From Candidatus Fibrimonadaceae bacterium (GTDB lineage: Bacteria > Fibrobacterota > Fibrobacteria > Fibrobacterales > Fibrobacteraceae): 34,707 nt of DNA. The DNA lies in the NCBI GenBank assembly GCA_031281275.1, contig JAITFP010000042.1, forward strand, positions 1 to 34,707, written 5' to 3'. The position numbers were made by a program, and so were the translations under genes. The notes beneath the pieces were generated by a model. The model did no database searches and was not told the origin of the DNA. It saw only the letters and a list, made by a program, of their open reading frames with translations. Shown in pieces: positions 6,534 through 14,168 of the stretch (position 1 is the first letter of the stretch; the number at the start of each line of letters is the position of its first letter).

Positions 6534-7665
6534 CAGGGTTTGCTATAAAAAACTTTGCTCTTTTCAATGCAACGCCCATTTTCTTTAAATGTTCCAAACG
6601 AATTTTGCCGAATTTGCGGCTGTGTACAATGAATTTTGCGCTTTTCACTCCTACGCCTGGAACGCGCAAAATTTCCTCGTAGCTTGCGCAGTCCAAATCT
6701 ATGGGGAAAAATTCGGGATGCCTTAAAGCCCATGCCATTTTTGGGTCAAATTCCAGGTCTAACCAAGGGTTGTTTTTATCCAAAATTTCATCATAGCTAA
6801 AACCGTAAAAACGCATTAGCCAATCCGCTTGGTAAAGGCGGTTTTCTCTTTTTAGCGGGGGTGCGGAAATAACGGGCAAACGACCATCCTTATTTACTGG
6901 AATATAGCTGGAATAATAAACCCGCTTCAATTCTTGAGTTTTGTAAAGGCTTGCCGCAAGGGTTATTATGTTTAAATCATTTTCGGGACTTGCCCCAACA
7001 ATCATCTGAGTACTTTGCCCAGCTGGAACAAATTTTTTCAATCCCCTTTTCTTTAAATTTCCCTTGTGCTCCAAAATTTTTGTTCGCAGGCGATTCATGG
7101 GAGAATAAACGGATTCAAAATCTTTATCGGGGGCAAGCATTTTTAGAGAGGGTTCGGAAGGAATTTCAATATTCACGCTCATTCTGTCTGCGTAATAGCC
7201 TGCCAAATTGATTAAATCTTGGCTGGCACCTGGTATGGCTTTTAGGTGAATATAGCCGCCAAATTTATGCTCCTCGCGCAAACTTTTTGCCACTCGGAGC
7301 AAAGCCTCCATTGTATAATCGGGATTTTTAATAACCCCAGAACTCAAAAACAAGCCCTCTATATAATTTCTTTTGTAAAATTCAATTGTCAATTTGACAA
7401 CTTCTTCTACCTTGAATGTGGCTCTTGGAACATCGTTGCTTTTGCGGTTTGCGCAATAAGCGCAATCGTAAAGGCACACATTTGTCAGCAAAATTTTAAG
7501 TAGCGAAATGCACCGCCCATCTTCTGTGAATGAATGGCATACCCCTGCGGGGCAAGAGTTCCCAAAGCCTCCCCTTTGAGTTGTTCTTGAGCCTCCACTG
7601 GAAGAACAAGACACATCATACTTTGCCGCACCGGCAAGAATTTCCAATTTTTGCAAAAGTTCCAT
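6478..7665 (-). CDS. Putative DNA modification/repair radical SAM protein
   Basis: This 395-residue radical SAM enzyme fits the family often annotated as 'putative DNA modification/repair radical SAM protein' (the type linked to a uracil-DNA-glycosylase-like partner). It carries Cys64-x3-Cys68-x2-Cys71 (CLYDCAYC), which binds the 4Fe-4S cluster and SAM. Before that is the family's cysteine-rich N-terminal stretch (C20, C38, C43, C52, around SSSGGSRTTQRGGFGNSCPA). The C-terminal 60 residues contain a helix-hairpin-helix motif (LRVPGVGVKSAKFIVHSR), expected to bind DNA. Its substrate is not established. The frame opens at TTG 7680, but ATG 7665 (MELLQKLEIL) is the natural start. The usual UDG-like partner gene is absent here. 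It is divergent from rmuC, and prophage DNA begins directly at its stop codon. Confidence 0.88.
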   Translation of the reverse strand: MELLQKLEILAGAAKYDVSCSSSGGSRTTQRGGFGNSCPAGVCHSFTEDGRCISLLKILLTNVCLYDCAYCANRKSNDVPRATFKVEEVVKLTIEFYKRNYIEGLFLSSGVIKNPDYTMEALLRVAKSLREEHKFGGYIHLKAIPGASQDLINLAGYYADRMSVNIEIPSEPSLKMLAPDKDFESVYSPMNRLRTKILEHKGNLKKRGLKKFVPAGQSTQMIVGASPENDLNIITLAASLYKTQELKRVYYSSYIPVNKDGRLPVISAPPLKRENRLYQADWLMRFYGFSYDEILDKNNPWLDLEFDPKMAWALRHPEFFPIDLDCASYEEILRVPGVGVKSAKFIVHSRKFGKIRLEHLKKMGVALKRAKFFIANPDVPNEWRKLYPEQVRTLL

Positions 7666-7694
7666 ATTATACCTGAACAAACGTTCAGTATAAT
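7666..7694. promoter_or_regulatory. Palindromic operator/promoter with LexA-like box (GAAC-N4-GTTC)
   Basis: Between the divergent radical SAM and rmuC genes lies a 29-bp near-perfect palindrome. Its core is TGAACAAACGTTCA (7674-7687), flanked by ATTATAC (7666-7672) and GTATAAT (7688-7694). The core matches the Gram-positive LexA/DinR box (GAACRNRYGTTY) at every defined inner position. The right arm gives a consensus -10 TATAAT (7689-7694) for rmuC. The mirror-image TATAAT touches the radical SAM ATG, too close for an ordinary leader, so that gene may use another promoter. A repressor bound here would block rmuC transcription. Both neighbours are DNA-repair-type genes, which suits SOS control; the identity of the regulator is inference. 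Confidence 0.6.
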
Positions 7695-7740
7695 ATAGTA
7701 AATGTTGTCAGATGTTTCATTTTTTCTAAATTTAGTAAAT

Positions 7741-9078
7741 ATGAATCTAGGTATAATAATTTTCATAACCGTTGGTTTTTTGGCAACAATTGCTGTTGTT
7801 ATAGTATTTACTCGTAAAAAAGGCAATGGTGACCTAATAATTGCTCTTACCGCAGAAAAAACCCGCTTGAATACATTGTATGAAGTTGCGGAGCAGCAAA
7901 GAAAAGAAGCAGAAACTGCGAAAAATTTGGCAGAACAGAAAGTGGAGGAAAAACAAAATAAGATAAATGAAATAGAAAAAGAAAACTCTAGACTTTTGGC
8001 AAATTTGAAATCGTGTGAAGAAAAATTGGAAAATCAAGCGATTGAAATTAAAACCTTGCACGAAAATACAAAAAATGAATTTAAAAATATAGCAAATGAA
8101 ATTTTAACAACGAATACAAAAATCTTTAACGAGAATAACTCCAATAAATTGAGCGAGATTTTAAAGCCTTTCAGTGATAATTTGGGAGAATTCAAAAAGA
8201 AAGTGGAAGAAACTTATGAAAAAGAGGCACGAGATAGAACATCTCTAGAGCAACAGGTAAAAGATTTATTGGCGCAAACTACTAAGGTGAGTGAACAAGC
8301 TAATAATTTGACAACGGTTTTGAAAGTTGATAAAAAACAGCAGGGAAATTGGGGCGAAAAAATTTTGGAAACTATTTTGGAAAAATCCGGTCTGGTGAAA
8401 AATACTCATTACGAATTGCAATCAACTAACACGGAAGGGAAAAGACCAGATGCAATTGTACACTTGCCCGATAATAGAGTGATAATAATTGATTCCAAGG
8501 TATCTTTGATAAATTATACATATTATTCGGAAGCTAGTGAAACAAAAGATAGAAATAAGTATCTGAATGACTATAAAAAAGACGTTGACGACCAGATAAA
8601 AAATTTAAATTCAAAAAATTATGATAAAACGATGAGCGATAAATCTCTGGATTTTATGGTAATGCTTTTTCCGGTGGAAGCCGCCTATTTAACGCTTATT
8701 CAGGAATTTAGCGGATTGTGGAATGAGGCGTATGAAAAAAGGATTTTATTGGTAAGCCCTACAAATTTAATAGCGTGTTTAAAATTGATTGAAAGCTTGT
8801 GGCGCAGGGATGGCTTCAGCAAGAAAGCACAGGAAATAGTACGTGTAGGCGAATCTATTTATGAAAAATTCGTAGGTTTTGCAAAAGATATTGAGGATAT
8901 AGGAAAATCCATAGACAAAAGCAAGGATTCTTACGATGAGGCTGTAAAGAAACTGAGTTCGGGCAAAGGAAATTTGATTAAACTCACGGAAAATTTAAAA
9001 AATCTTGGGATAAAATCGGATAAACAAATTCCTAATACTCTTTTGAAAAATACCGATGACTTTTCCGAAGATATATAA
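7741..9078 (+). CDS. rmuC: DNA recombination protein RmuC
   Basis: This 445-residue protein has an N-terminal membrane anchor (MNLGIIIFITVGFLATIAVVI), a coiled coil of roughly residues 25-200 rich in E, K and N, and then the RmuC nuclease-like domain. Signature segments are GNWGEKILETILEKSGL, then GKRPDAIVHLPDNRVIIIDSK, a PD-(D/E)xK-like core. RmuC limits DNA inversions and rearrangements and is thought to be a membrane-tethered nuclease. The frame also has an ATG at 7702, but that would add residues ahead of the normal membrane anchor and lies about where transcription from the TATAAT at 7689 would start; 7741 is preferred, without a clear ribosome-binding site. It is followed after four bases by lpxK. 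Confidence 0.92.
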   Translation: MNLGIIIFITVGFLATIAVVIVFTRKKGNGDLIIALTAEKTRLNTLYEVAEQQRKEAETAKNLAEQKVEEKQNKINEIEKENSRLLANLKSCEEKLENQAIEIKTLHENTKNEFKNIANEILTTNTKIFNENNSNKLSEILKPFSDNLGEFKKKVEETYEKEARDRTSLEQQVKDLLAQTTKVSEQANNLTTVLKVDKKQQGNWGEKILETILEKSGLVKNTHYELQSTNTEGKRPDAIVHLPDNRVIIIDSKVSLINYTYYSEASETKDRNKYLNDYKKDVDDQIKNLNSKNYDKTMSDKSLDFMVMLFPVEAAYLTLIQEFSGLWNEAYEKRILLVSPTNLIACLKLIESLWRRDGFSKKAQEIVRVGESIYEKFVGFAKDIEDIGKSIDKSKDSYDEAVKKLSSGKGNLIKLTENLKNLGIKSDKQIPNTLLKNTDDFSEDI

Positions 9079-9082
9079 AAAA

Positions 9083-9886
9083 ATGAATCTCTTCTCCCTT
9101 CTCCTCGCCTTGCTCTGGCGGTTTGGTTACTTGATAGATTCCAAAACGCGGCTTGCGCCTAGAAAAAAAAGGCAGTTTAAAACTCCGCTCATCGGTGTTG
9201 GAAGTTTGCTTGCAGGCGGAGCGGGAAAAACTCCATACACGGCTTTTTTGGCAAAAGAATTAAAGGTACGTGGTTTTAGGCTTGCTATTTTGTGCAAAAA
9301 TACTGGAGATGAAAATTTGTGGTTTGAAAAAAATGGGTTTGATGTTTTTACTGGAAATCGCTTTGAACTTTGCGAAAAATTGGATGGCAAATATGATGTT
9401 TTGATCAGCGATGATGGCTTGGAAGACCGCAGACTTAGCCACGCATTTTGGGTTTGCTTAACTTGGGGCGAAAGAGCGGAAAATTTACGCGATATTATTC
9501 CCTGCGGAAATTGCCGCAGTCTTTGGAGGGACCATCTAGAAATTGCCTGCGTTAAAAAATGCTCAATGGAATGGGAAGAAAATGCAAAAACTGCAGATTT
9601 GGTTTTTAGAATGGAAAAACCAAAAAATTATTGCGGCGAAATTTTGCCAGAAAATTCAGAGATAATAGCCCTTGCAGGCATAGCACGCCCTCACAGGTTT
9701 TTTGAGGGTTTGCAAAAAAAATATTCCATCGCAAAAAAAATAGAATGCAAAGACCATTCAAAAAATATTCAAAAAATGGTAATACATGTTTTAAAGCTAG
9801 GTTTGCCTGTGGTTATAACGGAAAAAGATGCCGTTAAGCTAAATTTGCAGAACAAGAATATATTTGTGGTGGAGTTAAAAATTTAA
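9083..9886 (+). CDS. lpxK: Tetraacyldisaccharide 4'-kinase (lipid A synthesis)
   Basis: This 267-residue LpxK phosphorylates the 4' position of the lipid A disaccharide at the inner face of the cytoplasmic membrane. The N-terminal hydrophobic helix (MNLFSLLLALLWRFGYL) suits the membrane-bound family. The P-loop is GVGSLLAGGAGKT (residues 38-50). SDDGL carries the catalytic-region aspartates, although the usual QH after it reads ED here. GIARPHRFFEGL and TEKDAVKL are the conserved C-terminal blocks. The protein is shorter than the E. coli enzyme (about 328). ATG 9083 is preferred over ATG 9056, which would overlap rmuC and precede the normal N-terminal helix. One base separates it from the next gene. 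It shows that the organism makes lipid A. Confidence 0.9.
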   Translation: MNLFSLLLALLWRFGYLIDSKTRLAPRKKRQFKTPLIGVGSLLAGGAGKTPYTAFLAKELKVRGFRLAILCKNTGDENLWFEKNGFDVFTGNRFELCEKLDGKYDVLISDDGLEDRRLSHAFWVCLTWGERAENLRDIIPCGNCRSLWRDHLEIACVKKCSMEWEENAKTADLVFRMEKPKNYCGEILPENSEIIALAGIARPHRFFEGLQKKYSIAKKIECKDHSKNIQKMVIHVLKLGLPVVITEKDAVKLNLQNKNIFVVELKI

Positions 9887-9887
9887 T

Positions 9888-10958
9888 ATGCAATCTCTAT
9901 ATATTCACGTTCCTTTTTGTGCTTCTATATGCGGCTACTGCGATTTTTGCGCAATGCCTGTACCGGAGAGGCTGCACAGCGAATATGTGGATTTGGTTTT
10001 GAGGGAATTGGAATTAAGAGCAAATGATGTATTTGATACGGTATATTTAGGCGGCGGTTCACCTTCTGTTTTGAATGCAGCAAATTTGCGGAAGTTGCTT
10101 GCGGGTTTGCAAAAAAGCGGATTAAAAGAATTTTCAATGGAATGGAATCCTGAACAGGTTAGCGAAGAAAAAATGGATATAGCCTTGGAGTTTGGAATAG
10201 ATCGCTTTAGCCTTGGGATTCAAAGCCTAAATGATAATTTATTGAAAATGCTTGGGAGAAAGCACACGGCAAAAACAGCTTTGGAGGCTTTTGAAAAGTT
10301 GAATTCCGCTTTTGGCACCGGAAGCTGCGATTTGATGTTTTGCCTGCCAAACCAAAGCACGGAGAATTTTTTGAGCGATGTTAAAACCATGGCAAGCCTT
10401 GGGGCAAAACATATAAGTTTTTATGGGCTTACTTTGGAAAAAGGGAAAAAATTCCCTCCTCAGCCAGAAGACCTATACCCAGAAATGTATTTAAAAGCGG
10501 TGCAAATTTTAAGCGAAGCCAAGCTGGATAGATACGAAGTCTCGAATTTTGCCCTATCTGGTCACGAGAGCAAGCATAACCAAGTTTACTGGAAAAGGGG
10601 GGCATATTTAGGCATAGGTCCCTCGGCTCACAGTTATTTGAATGGAATTCGCAGTTATGTTGAGGGAAAATATGTTCCTTGGAAAAAGTGGGTTATGAGC
10701 GGTTGCCTGCAAAGTGGTTTAACGGAAGACATTCCAAGTACGGAAGGCAAGGAAATGGAAGCCGTTTGGCTCTCTTTGAGAACAAGGGAAGGGTTATCGC
10801 TAAAAGACTATGAGAGAGAATTTGGGAAAGAATTTGAATTCAAAAAAGCAGAGCCTTTTATAGAAAAAAAATGGCTTGAATTAAGCAATGACCACCTTAA
10901 GCTAAATGGCGAAGGTTGGCTATGGCTTGATAAAATTTTTCTATATTCACTCCCATGA
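9888..10958 (+). CDS. hemW: HemW-like radical SAM protein (coproporphyrinogen oxidase-like)
   Basis: This 356-residue protein is a HemN/HemW-family radical SAM protein. The start SLYIHVPFC is typical, with cluster cysteines Cys11, Cys15 and Cys18 and an extra Cys21 where HemW often has Asn. VYLGGGSPS is the glycine-rich SAM-binding motif. RFSLGIQSLNDNLLKMLGR and the HNQVYWKRGAYLGIGPSAHS block are strongly HemW-like. HemW is now regarded as a heme chaperone for respiratory enzymes rather than an oxidase, and the length suits HemW better than HemN (about 450). It lies between lpxK (one base upstream) and the DUF2225 gene (ATGA overlap), so it is probably cotranscribed. Confidence 0.88.
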   Translation: MQSLYIHVPFCASICGYCDFCAMPVPERLHSEYVDLVLRELELRANDVFDTVYLGGGSPSVLNAANLRKLLAGLQKSGLKEFSMEWNPEQVSEEKMDIALEFGIDRFSLGIQSLNDNLLKMLGRKHTAKTALEAFEKLNSAFGTGSCDLMFCLPNQSTENFLSDVKTMASLGAKHISFYGLTLEKGKKFPPQPEDLYPEMYLKAVQILSEAKLDRYEVSNFALSGHESKHNQVYWKRGAYLGIGPSAHSYLNGIRSYVEGKYVPWKKWVMSGCLQSGLTEDIPSTEGKEMEAVWLSLRTREGLSLKDYEREFGKEFEFKKAEPFIEKKWLELSNDHLKLNGEGWLWLDKIFLYSLP

Positions 10959-12034
10959 GTGAAGATAATCAAGAAATGCGCCGCAGACTGATGGTTCTTT
11001 TTAAGAATCAAGCCGAAATGGTAGATGCCTATATTGCAAAATTTGGCACGGACATAAACATGAAAAATGTGCAAGCCATAAGAGCCGAGTTCCCCGGTAT
11101 GGGCGATGCCATTCCCGCACCAGCTGCAGAAGGATCTGAAATGGAGCCTGCTCCAAAGGATGCAATGGAGGTAGTTTTCAAATTCAATTCCAAAGCCCTC
11201 ACAACTCCGTCTGTTGACCCGACTTTGGAATCCCCGCTTTATCCAAGAATTGTGGACTGTCCAGTTTGCAAGAAATGGGGCATAAATTCACAGGAATTAA
11301 GGGCAAAATCGCTTTCCACGCTAAGCGATCCATTTCTCGCCCCTGTTTATGCTACAACCGGCAAATTCCAAAGCATCAATTACCTGCTCGCTGGTGTCAC
11401 TATATGCCACGGTTGCTTCCTTGCAAGCCCAGATAGAAAAGATTTTGTGCTTTACAACAGAACCACAAGGCAAAATCAAGATAGTCAGCTTCCACCCCAA
11501 GTGATTAGAGAGCTAAAAGAAACCGTTGAAAAACGAAAGGCTTTTTTCGACAAAACTGGAATTGGCGAGGAGTTGTTCAACATTCCAAGAAGCTATGCCG
11601 CTGCTATAGTTGCATATCAATTTGCAGACATAAGGGCAGAAATAGAGGCAAATGCAAAAGTTTTGGGTGCATATTACAAAAGGGGTAATTACTGGACCCG
11701 CATAGCACTCCTTTGCAGGCAAGCCGGAATGGACGATAAAAGGGCACTCTCAATAGCCGCCGACCATTTCAAAAATGCATTTATGCTATCTGATTTTCCA
11801 AAAATGGATTTGGAATTCCAAACCATATATATTCTATTTAACATATTTATGTATTTTGACAAACAAAAAGATGCTCGCGATTATCTCGCCGTTTTGGATA
11901 AAACACGCCAGGAACTAGAAAAGAAAGACGCTCCACCCGAAGTTCAGGCGGCTGCAAGAAAATGGCTGGAAATGGGCAAGAACCGATGGGACGATAGAGA
12001 TAATCCAAACTTCTGGAAAACTCCAGGTCTATGA
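10955..12034 (+). CDS. DUF2225 family protein
   Basis: This 359-residue soluble protein resembles DUF2225. It has a CPVC knuckle (DCPVCKKWG, about residue 93) and a second pair CHGC (about residue 149), which probably bind one zinc ion. The C-terminal half is helical and TPR-like, with repeated segments such as YAAAIVAYQFADIRAEI, ALSIAADHFKNAFMLS and YFDKQKDARDYLAVLD. A roughly 60-residue stretch before the first cysteines is rich in A, P and E and probably disordered. The function of the family is unknown. Its ATG overlaps the hemW stop (ATGA), and its stop overlaps prmA in the same way, so it belongs to the same operon. Confidence 0.75.
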   Translation: MSEDNQEMRRRLMVLFKNQAEMVDAYIAKFGTDINMKNVQAIRAEFPGMGDAIPAPAAEGSEMEPAPKDAMEVVFKFNSKALTTPSVDPTLESPLYPRIVDCPVCKKWGINSQELRAKSLSTLSDPFLAPVYATTGKFQSINYLLAGVTICHGCFLASPDRKDFVLYNRTTRQNQDSQLPPQVIRELKETVEKRKAFFDKTGIGEELFNIPRSYAAAIVAYQFADIRAEIEANAKVLGAYYKRGNYWTRIALLCRQAGMDDKRALSIAADHFKNAFMLSDFPKMDLEFQTIYILFNIFMYFDKQKDARDYLAVLDKTRQELEKKDAPPEVQAAARKWLEMGKNRWDDRDNPNFWKTPGL

Positions 12035-12867
12035 ATCTTTGCTATTATACAATTGGTTCCTGCAAGGCAGAGAGTTATGAATTGGAGAGTTTTAATCTAT
12101 TTGAGGCGGGAATCACAACTTTAGAAGAGATTGAAACCGAAAAAGATTCAGAAGTTACATTTAAGTTTTACACAAATTCAAAAGAAGAGTTAACCCGCAT
12201 AGTTGCAGAGTTTCCGCATTTAAATTTTGAATGCGGGACAGAAGAAGCAAAAGACTGGGATTTGTGGTGGCGCGAAAGGCAAACTCCAGTTAAAGTTAGC
12301 AAGAGCCTCTGGGTACGGCCTCCTTGGATAAATTTCTCTGCGCCAAATTCCAGCGATGTAGTGTTAGCACTAGAAGCTAAAACAGCCTTCGGCACGGGCG
12401 AGCATATCAGCACTGCTTTGGCAGCTCAACTTATGGAAGAAGTGGATTTTAAAGGAAAAAGCTTGCTTGATATTGGAACAGGAACAGGTATTCTATCTCT
12501 GTTTGCAATAAAAAAAGGAGCAAAGTTTGTTGTTCAAACCGATATTGACTATTTAACTATTCCTTGCCTTGTTGAAAATTATGAACAAAACGGAGAAAGC
12601 GATCCAAATGCAGTTTTAGGCTTTTTGGATTCCTTTAACGAAAAGGCAAAATTCGACATAATAGTTTCCAACATGCTCCGCACCGAAATTTTGCCTTTGC
12701 GCTCCGATATTGAGCGGTTGCTGGCAAAAAACGGCGAATTTATTTTAAGCGGGCAATTGGAATTTGAAAAGCATTTTATTTTGGATTGGTTTAAAGAAGC
12801 AGGATTTACTGTTTGCAAGGAGTTGGTTAACGATGAATGGTGGGCAGTATTTTCTAGATTATCATAG
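12031..12867 (+). CDS. prmA: Ribosomal protein L11 methyltransferase
   Basis: This 278-residue PrmA-type SAM methyltransferase would trimethylate ribosomal protein L11. The N-terminal third is the L11-recognition domain. The catalytic domain shows AFGTGEHISTALAAQLM, a PrmA-specific motif, then LLDIGTGTGILSLFA (motif I, SAM binding), the acidic QTDID at the end of strand 2, and DIIVSNML (the NxL substrate motif). Length is close to that of E. coli PrmA (293). ATGA overlap with the upstream gene marks the start. The M48 protease gene follows after nine bases with its own AGAGGT site. Confidence 0.92.
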   Translation: MNLCYYTIGSCKAESYELESFNLFEAGITTLEEIETEKDSEVTFKFYTNSKEELTRIVAEFPHLNFECGTEEAKDWDLWWRERQTPVKVSKSLWVRPPWINFSAPNSSDVVLALEAKTAFGTGEHISTALAAQLMEEVDFKGKSLLDIGTGTGILSLFAIKKGAKFVVQTDIDYLTIPCLVENYEQNGESDPNAVLGFLDSFNEKAKFDIIVSNMLRTEILPLRSDIERLLAKNGEFILSGQLEFEKHFILDWFKEAGFTVCKELVNDEWWAVFSRLS

Positions 12868-12876
12868 AGGTAAAAT

Positions 12877-13830
12877 ATGTCTAATAAATGGAAATTTTTT
12901 TGGGTTGTTTCTTTTGCTTTGGTGCTTTTCTTCCAAGCGTGTGGAATGCATAGCTGGGAAGAGCTTTTGGTAAGTGCCGCAGATGAAAAGAAAATGGGTC
13001 GTGAGTTTGACAGCCTTGTTAGAGACAAAAATAAAGATGTTATGAGTTCTGGCGAAGAGCTTTTTTCTCCGCAAAACGATGCGCAGCAAGAACTTTATGA
13101 TTATTACAGGGCAAGAGGAAAGGAAATTGTAAAGGTAATAGACAAAAAAGATATGGAGACTCTTTTGCCAAAAGAAAAACTTTGCCGCAATAATACAGAT
13201 AATAGAAACGAGAAGGTGGCTTGCACTAAGGATAATTTCTTCGAATTTAAGATTATAAAAAGTAAGCAATTAAATGCTTTTGCGGTTCCGGGTGGTTATG
13301 TATATTTTTATACCGAAATATTAAAGGAAAATAATACAAACAAAAACGGTTTTCGAAGCGAAAGCGAGCTTATGAGCGTTTTGGGGCACGAAGTTGGGCA
13401 CGTGGTGTTGCACCACAGCAGAGAAAGCATAGTTAAGCAAGCCGCCTTAGCCGGAGTTATAGATGCTCTTTTAGGAGATGGCATTGGGTCAGTTTTAGCA
13501 CAGTTGGGTGCCAATTTTTGGCTTTTGGGGAATAGCCGTGAGAACGAATCCGAGGCAGATGTCAAGGGTTTTGAATATACCAATAAAATAGGTATATCTT
13601 CGGAAGGTTTAAGCGACTTTTTTTCAAGGGGGCTTAAAAGCTATAACCCTGCTACTGGACAATGCGATGAAAAAAAGGAAGGGTCTGTTATGGATGCTTT
13701 CAGCACACATCCTCCGTCTTGCAGCAGGGTGAATGATAATAAAAGAAGAATGGAGAAAGCACATCAAAATTTTCCAAAAGACAGATCTGAGAGAAAATTT
13801 ACGGATATTGTTAAAGCGGCTGGAATTTGA
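12877..13830 (+). CDS. M48 family metalloprotease, lipoprotein
   Basis: This 317-residue protein has a signal peptide with lipobox FFQAC (Cys22), so it is anchored to a membrane facing the periplasm. The zinc site is complete: HEVGH at 171-175 and Glu224 in SRENESEAD. The upstream AFAVPGGYVYFYTEIL is the conserved active-site strand of M48 proteases of the LoiP/YcaL/BepA type, which degrade misassembled outer membrane proteins. An insertion with several cysteines (about 100-120) is unusual. An AGAGGT site precedes the ATG. The stop overlaps the next gene. A role in envelope quality control fits the AsmA-like gene nearby. Confidence 0.9.
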   Translation: MSNKWKFFWVVSFALVLFFQACGMHSWEELLVSAADEKKMGREFDSLVRDKNKDVMSSGEELFSPQNDAQQELYDYYRARGKEIVKVIDKKDMETLLPKEKLCRNNTDNRNEKVACTKDNFFEFKIIKSKQLNAFAVPGGYVYFYTEILKENNTNKNGFRSESELMSVLGHEVGHVVLHHSRESIVKQAALAGVIDALLGDGIGSVLAQLGANFWLLGNSRENESEADVKGFEYTNKIGISSEGLSDFFSRGLKSYNPATGQCDEKKEGSVMDAFSTHPPSCSRVNDNKRRMEKAHQNFPKDRSERKFTDIVKAAGI

Positions 13831-14150
13831 AACTTTATTTTGATTCAAACTGTGCGCTTTGCCGCTCATTTGCTAAACTCTTGCAAAAGCATTTAAGCGG
13901 CGAAATAGAGATTATTCCATTTCCGCAAGACGAGCAAGCCAAAGATTTTAAGCTGGAACTTTCAAACGGAGAATTTTTATACGGCAAAGAGGCAATAGAT
14001 GCCTTGGAAAAAGAAGTTCCAAAAGTGAAGGATTTTTTTTGGATGCTCTCGGATTCCTATAAGGGAAAAGCCCTGCACAAAACTTATGCCTTTGGAAAAT
14101 TTTTACGACGTATTTTTTATGGCAGAAAAGAATGCGGTGAGTGTGGTTAA
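13827..14150 (+). CDS. DCC1-like thiol-disulfide oxidoreductase family protein (DUF393)
   Basis: This 107-residue thioredoxin-fold protein starts KLYFDSNCALCRSFAKLL, the DCC/DUF393 signature with a CxxC redox pair. FPQDEQ and the YGKEAIDALE segment fit the family. Translation must begin at TTG 13827, because that codon overlaps the upstream TGA (TTGA) and no ATG precedes the conserved strand. A second CxxC pair lies at the very C-terminus (KECGECG), which could act as a resolving pair or bind metal. No signal peptide, so it is probably cytoplasmic. Confidence 0.75.
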   Translation: MKLYFDSNCALCRSFAKLLQKHLSGEIEIIPFPQDEQAKDFKLELSNGEFLYGKEAIDALEKEVPKVKDFFWMLSDSYKGKALHKTYAFGKFLRRIFYGRKECGECG

Positions 14151-14168
14151 TTTTCTATATTAATCGTT

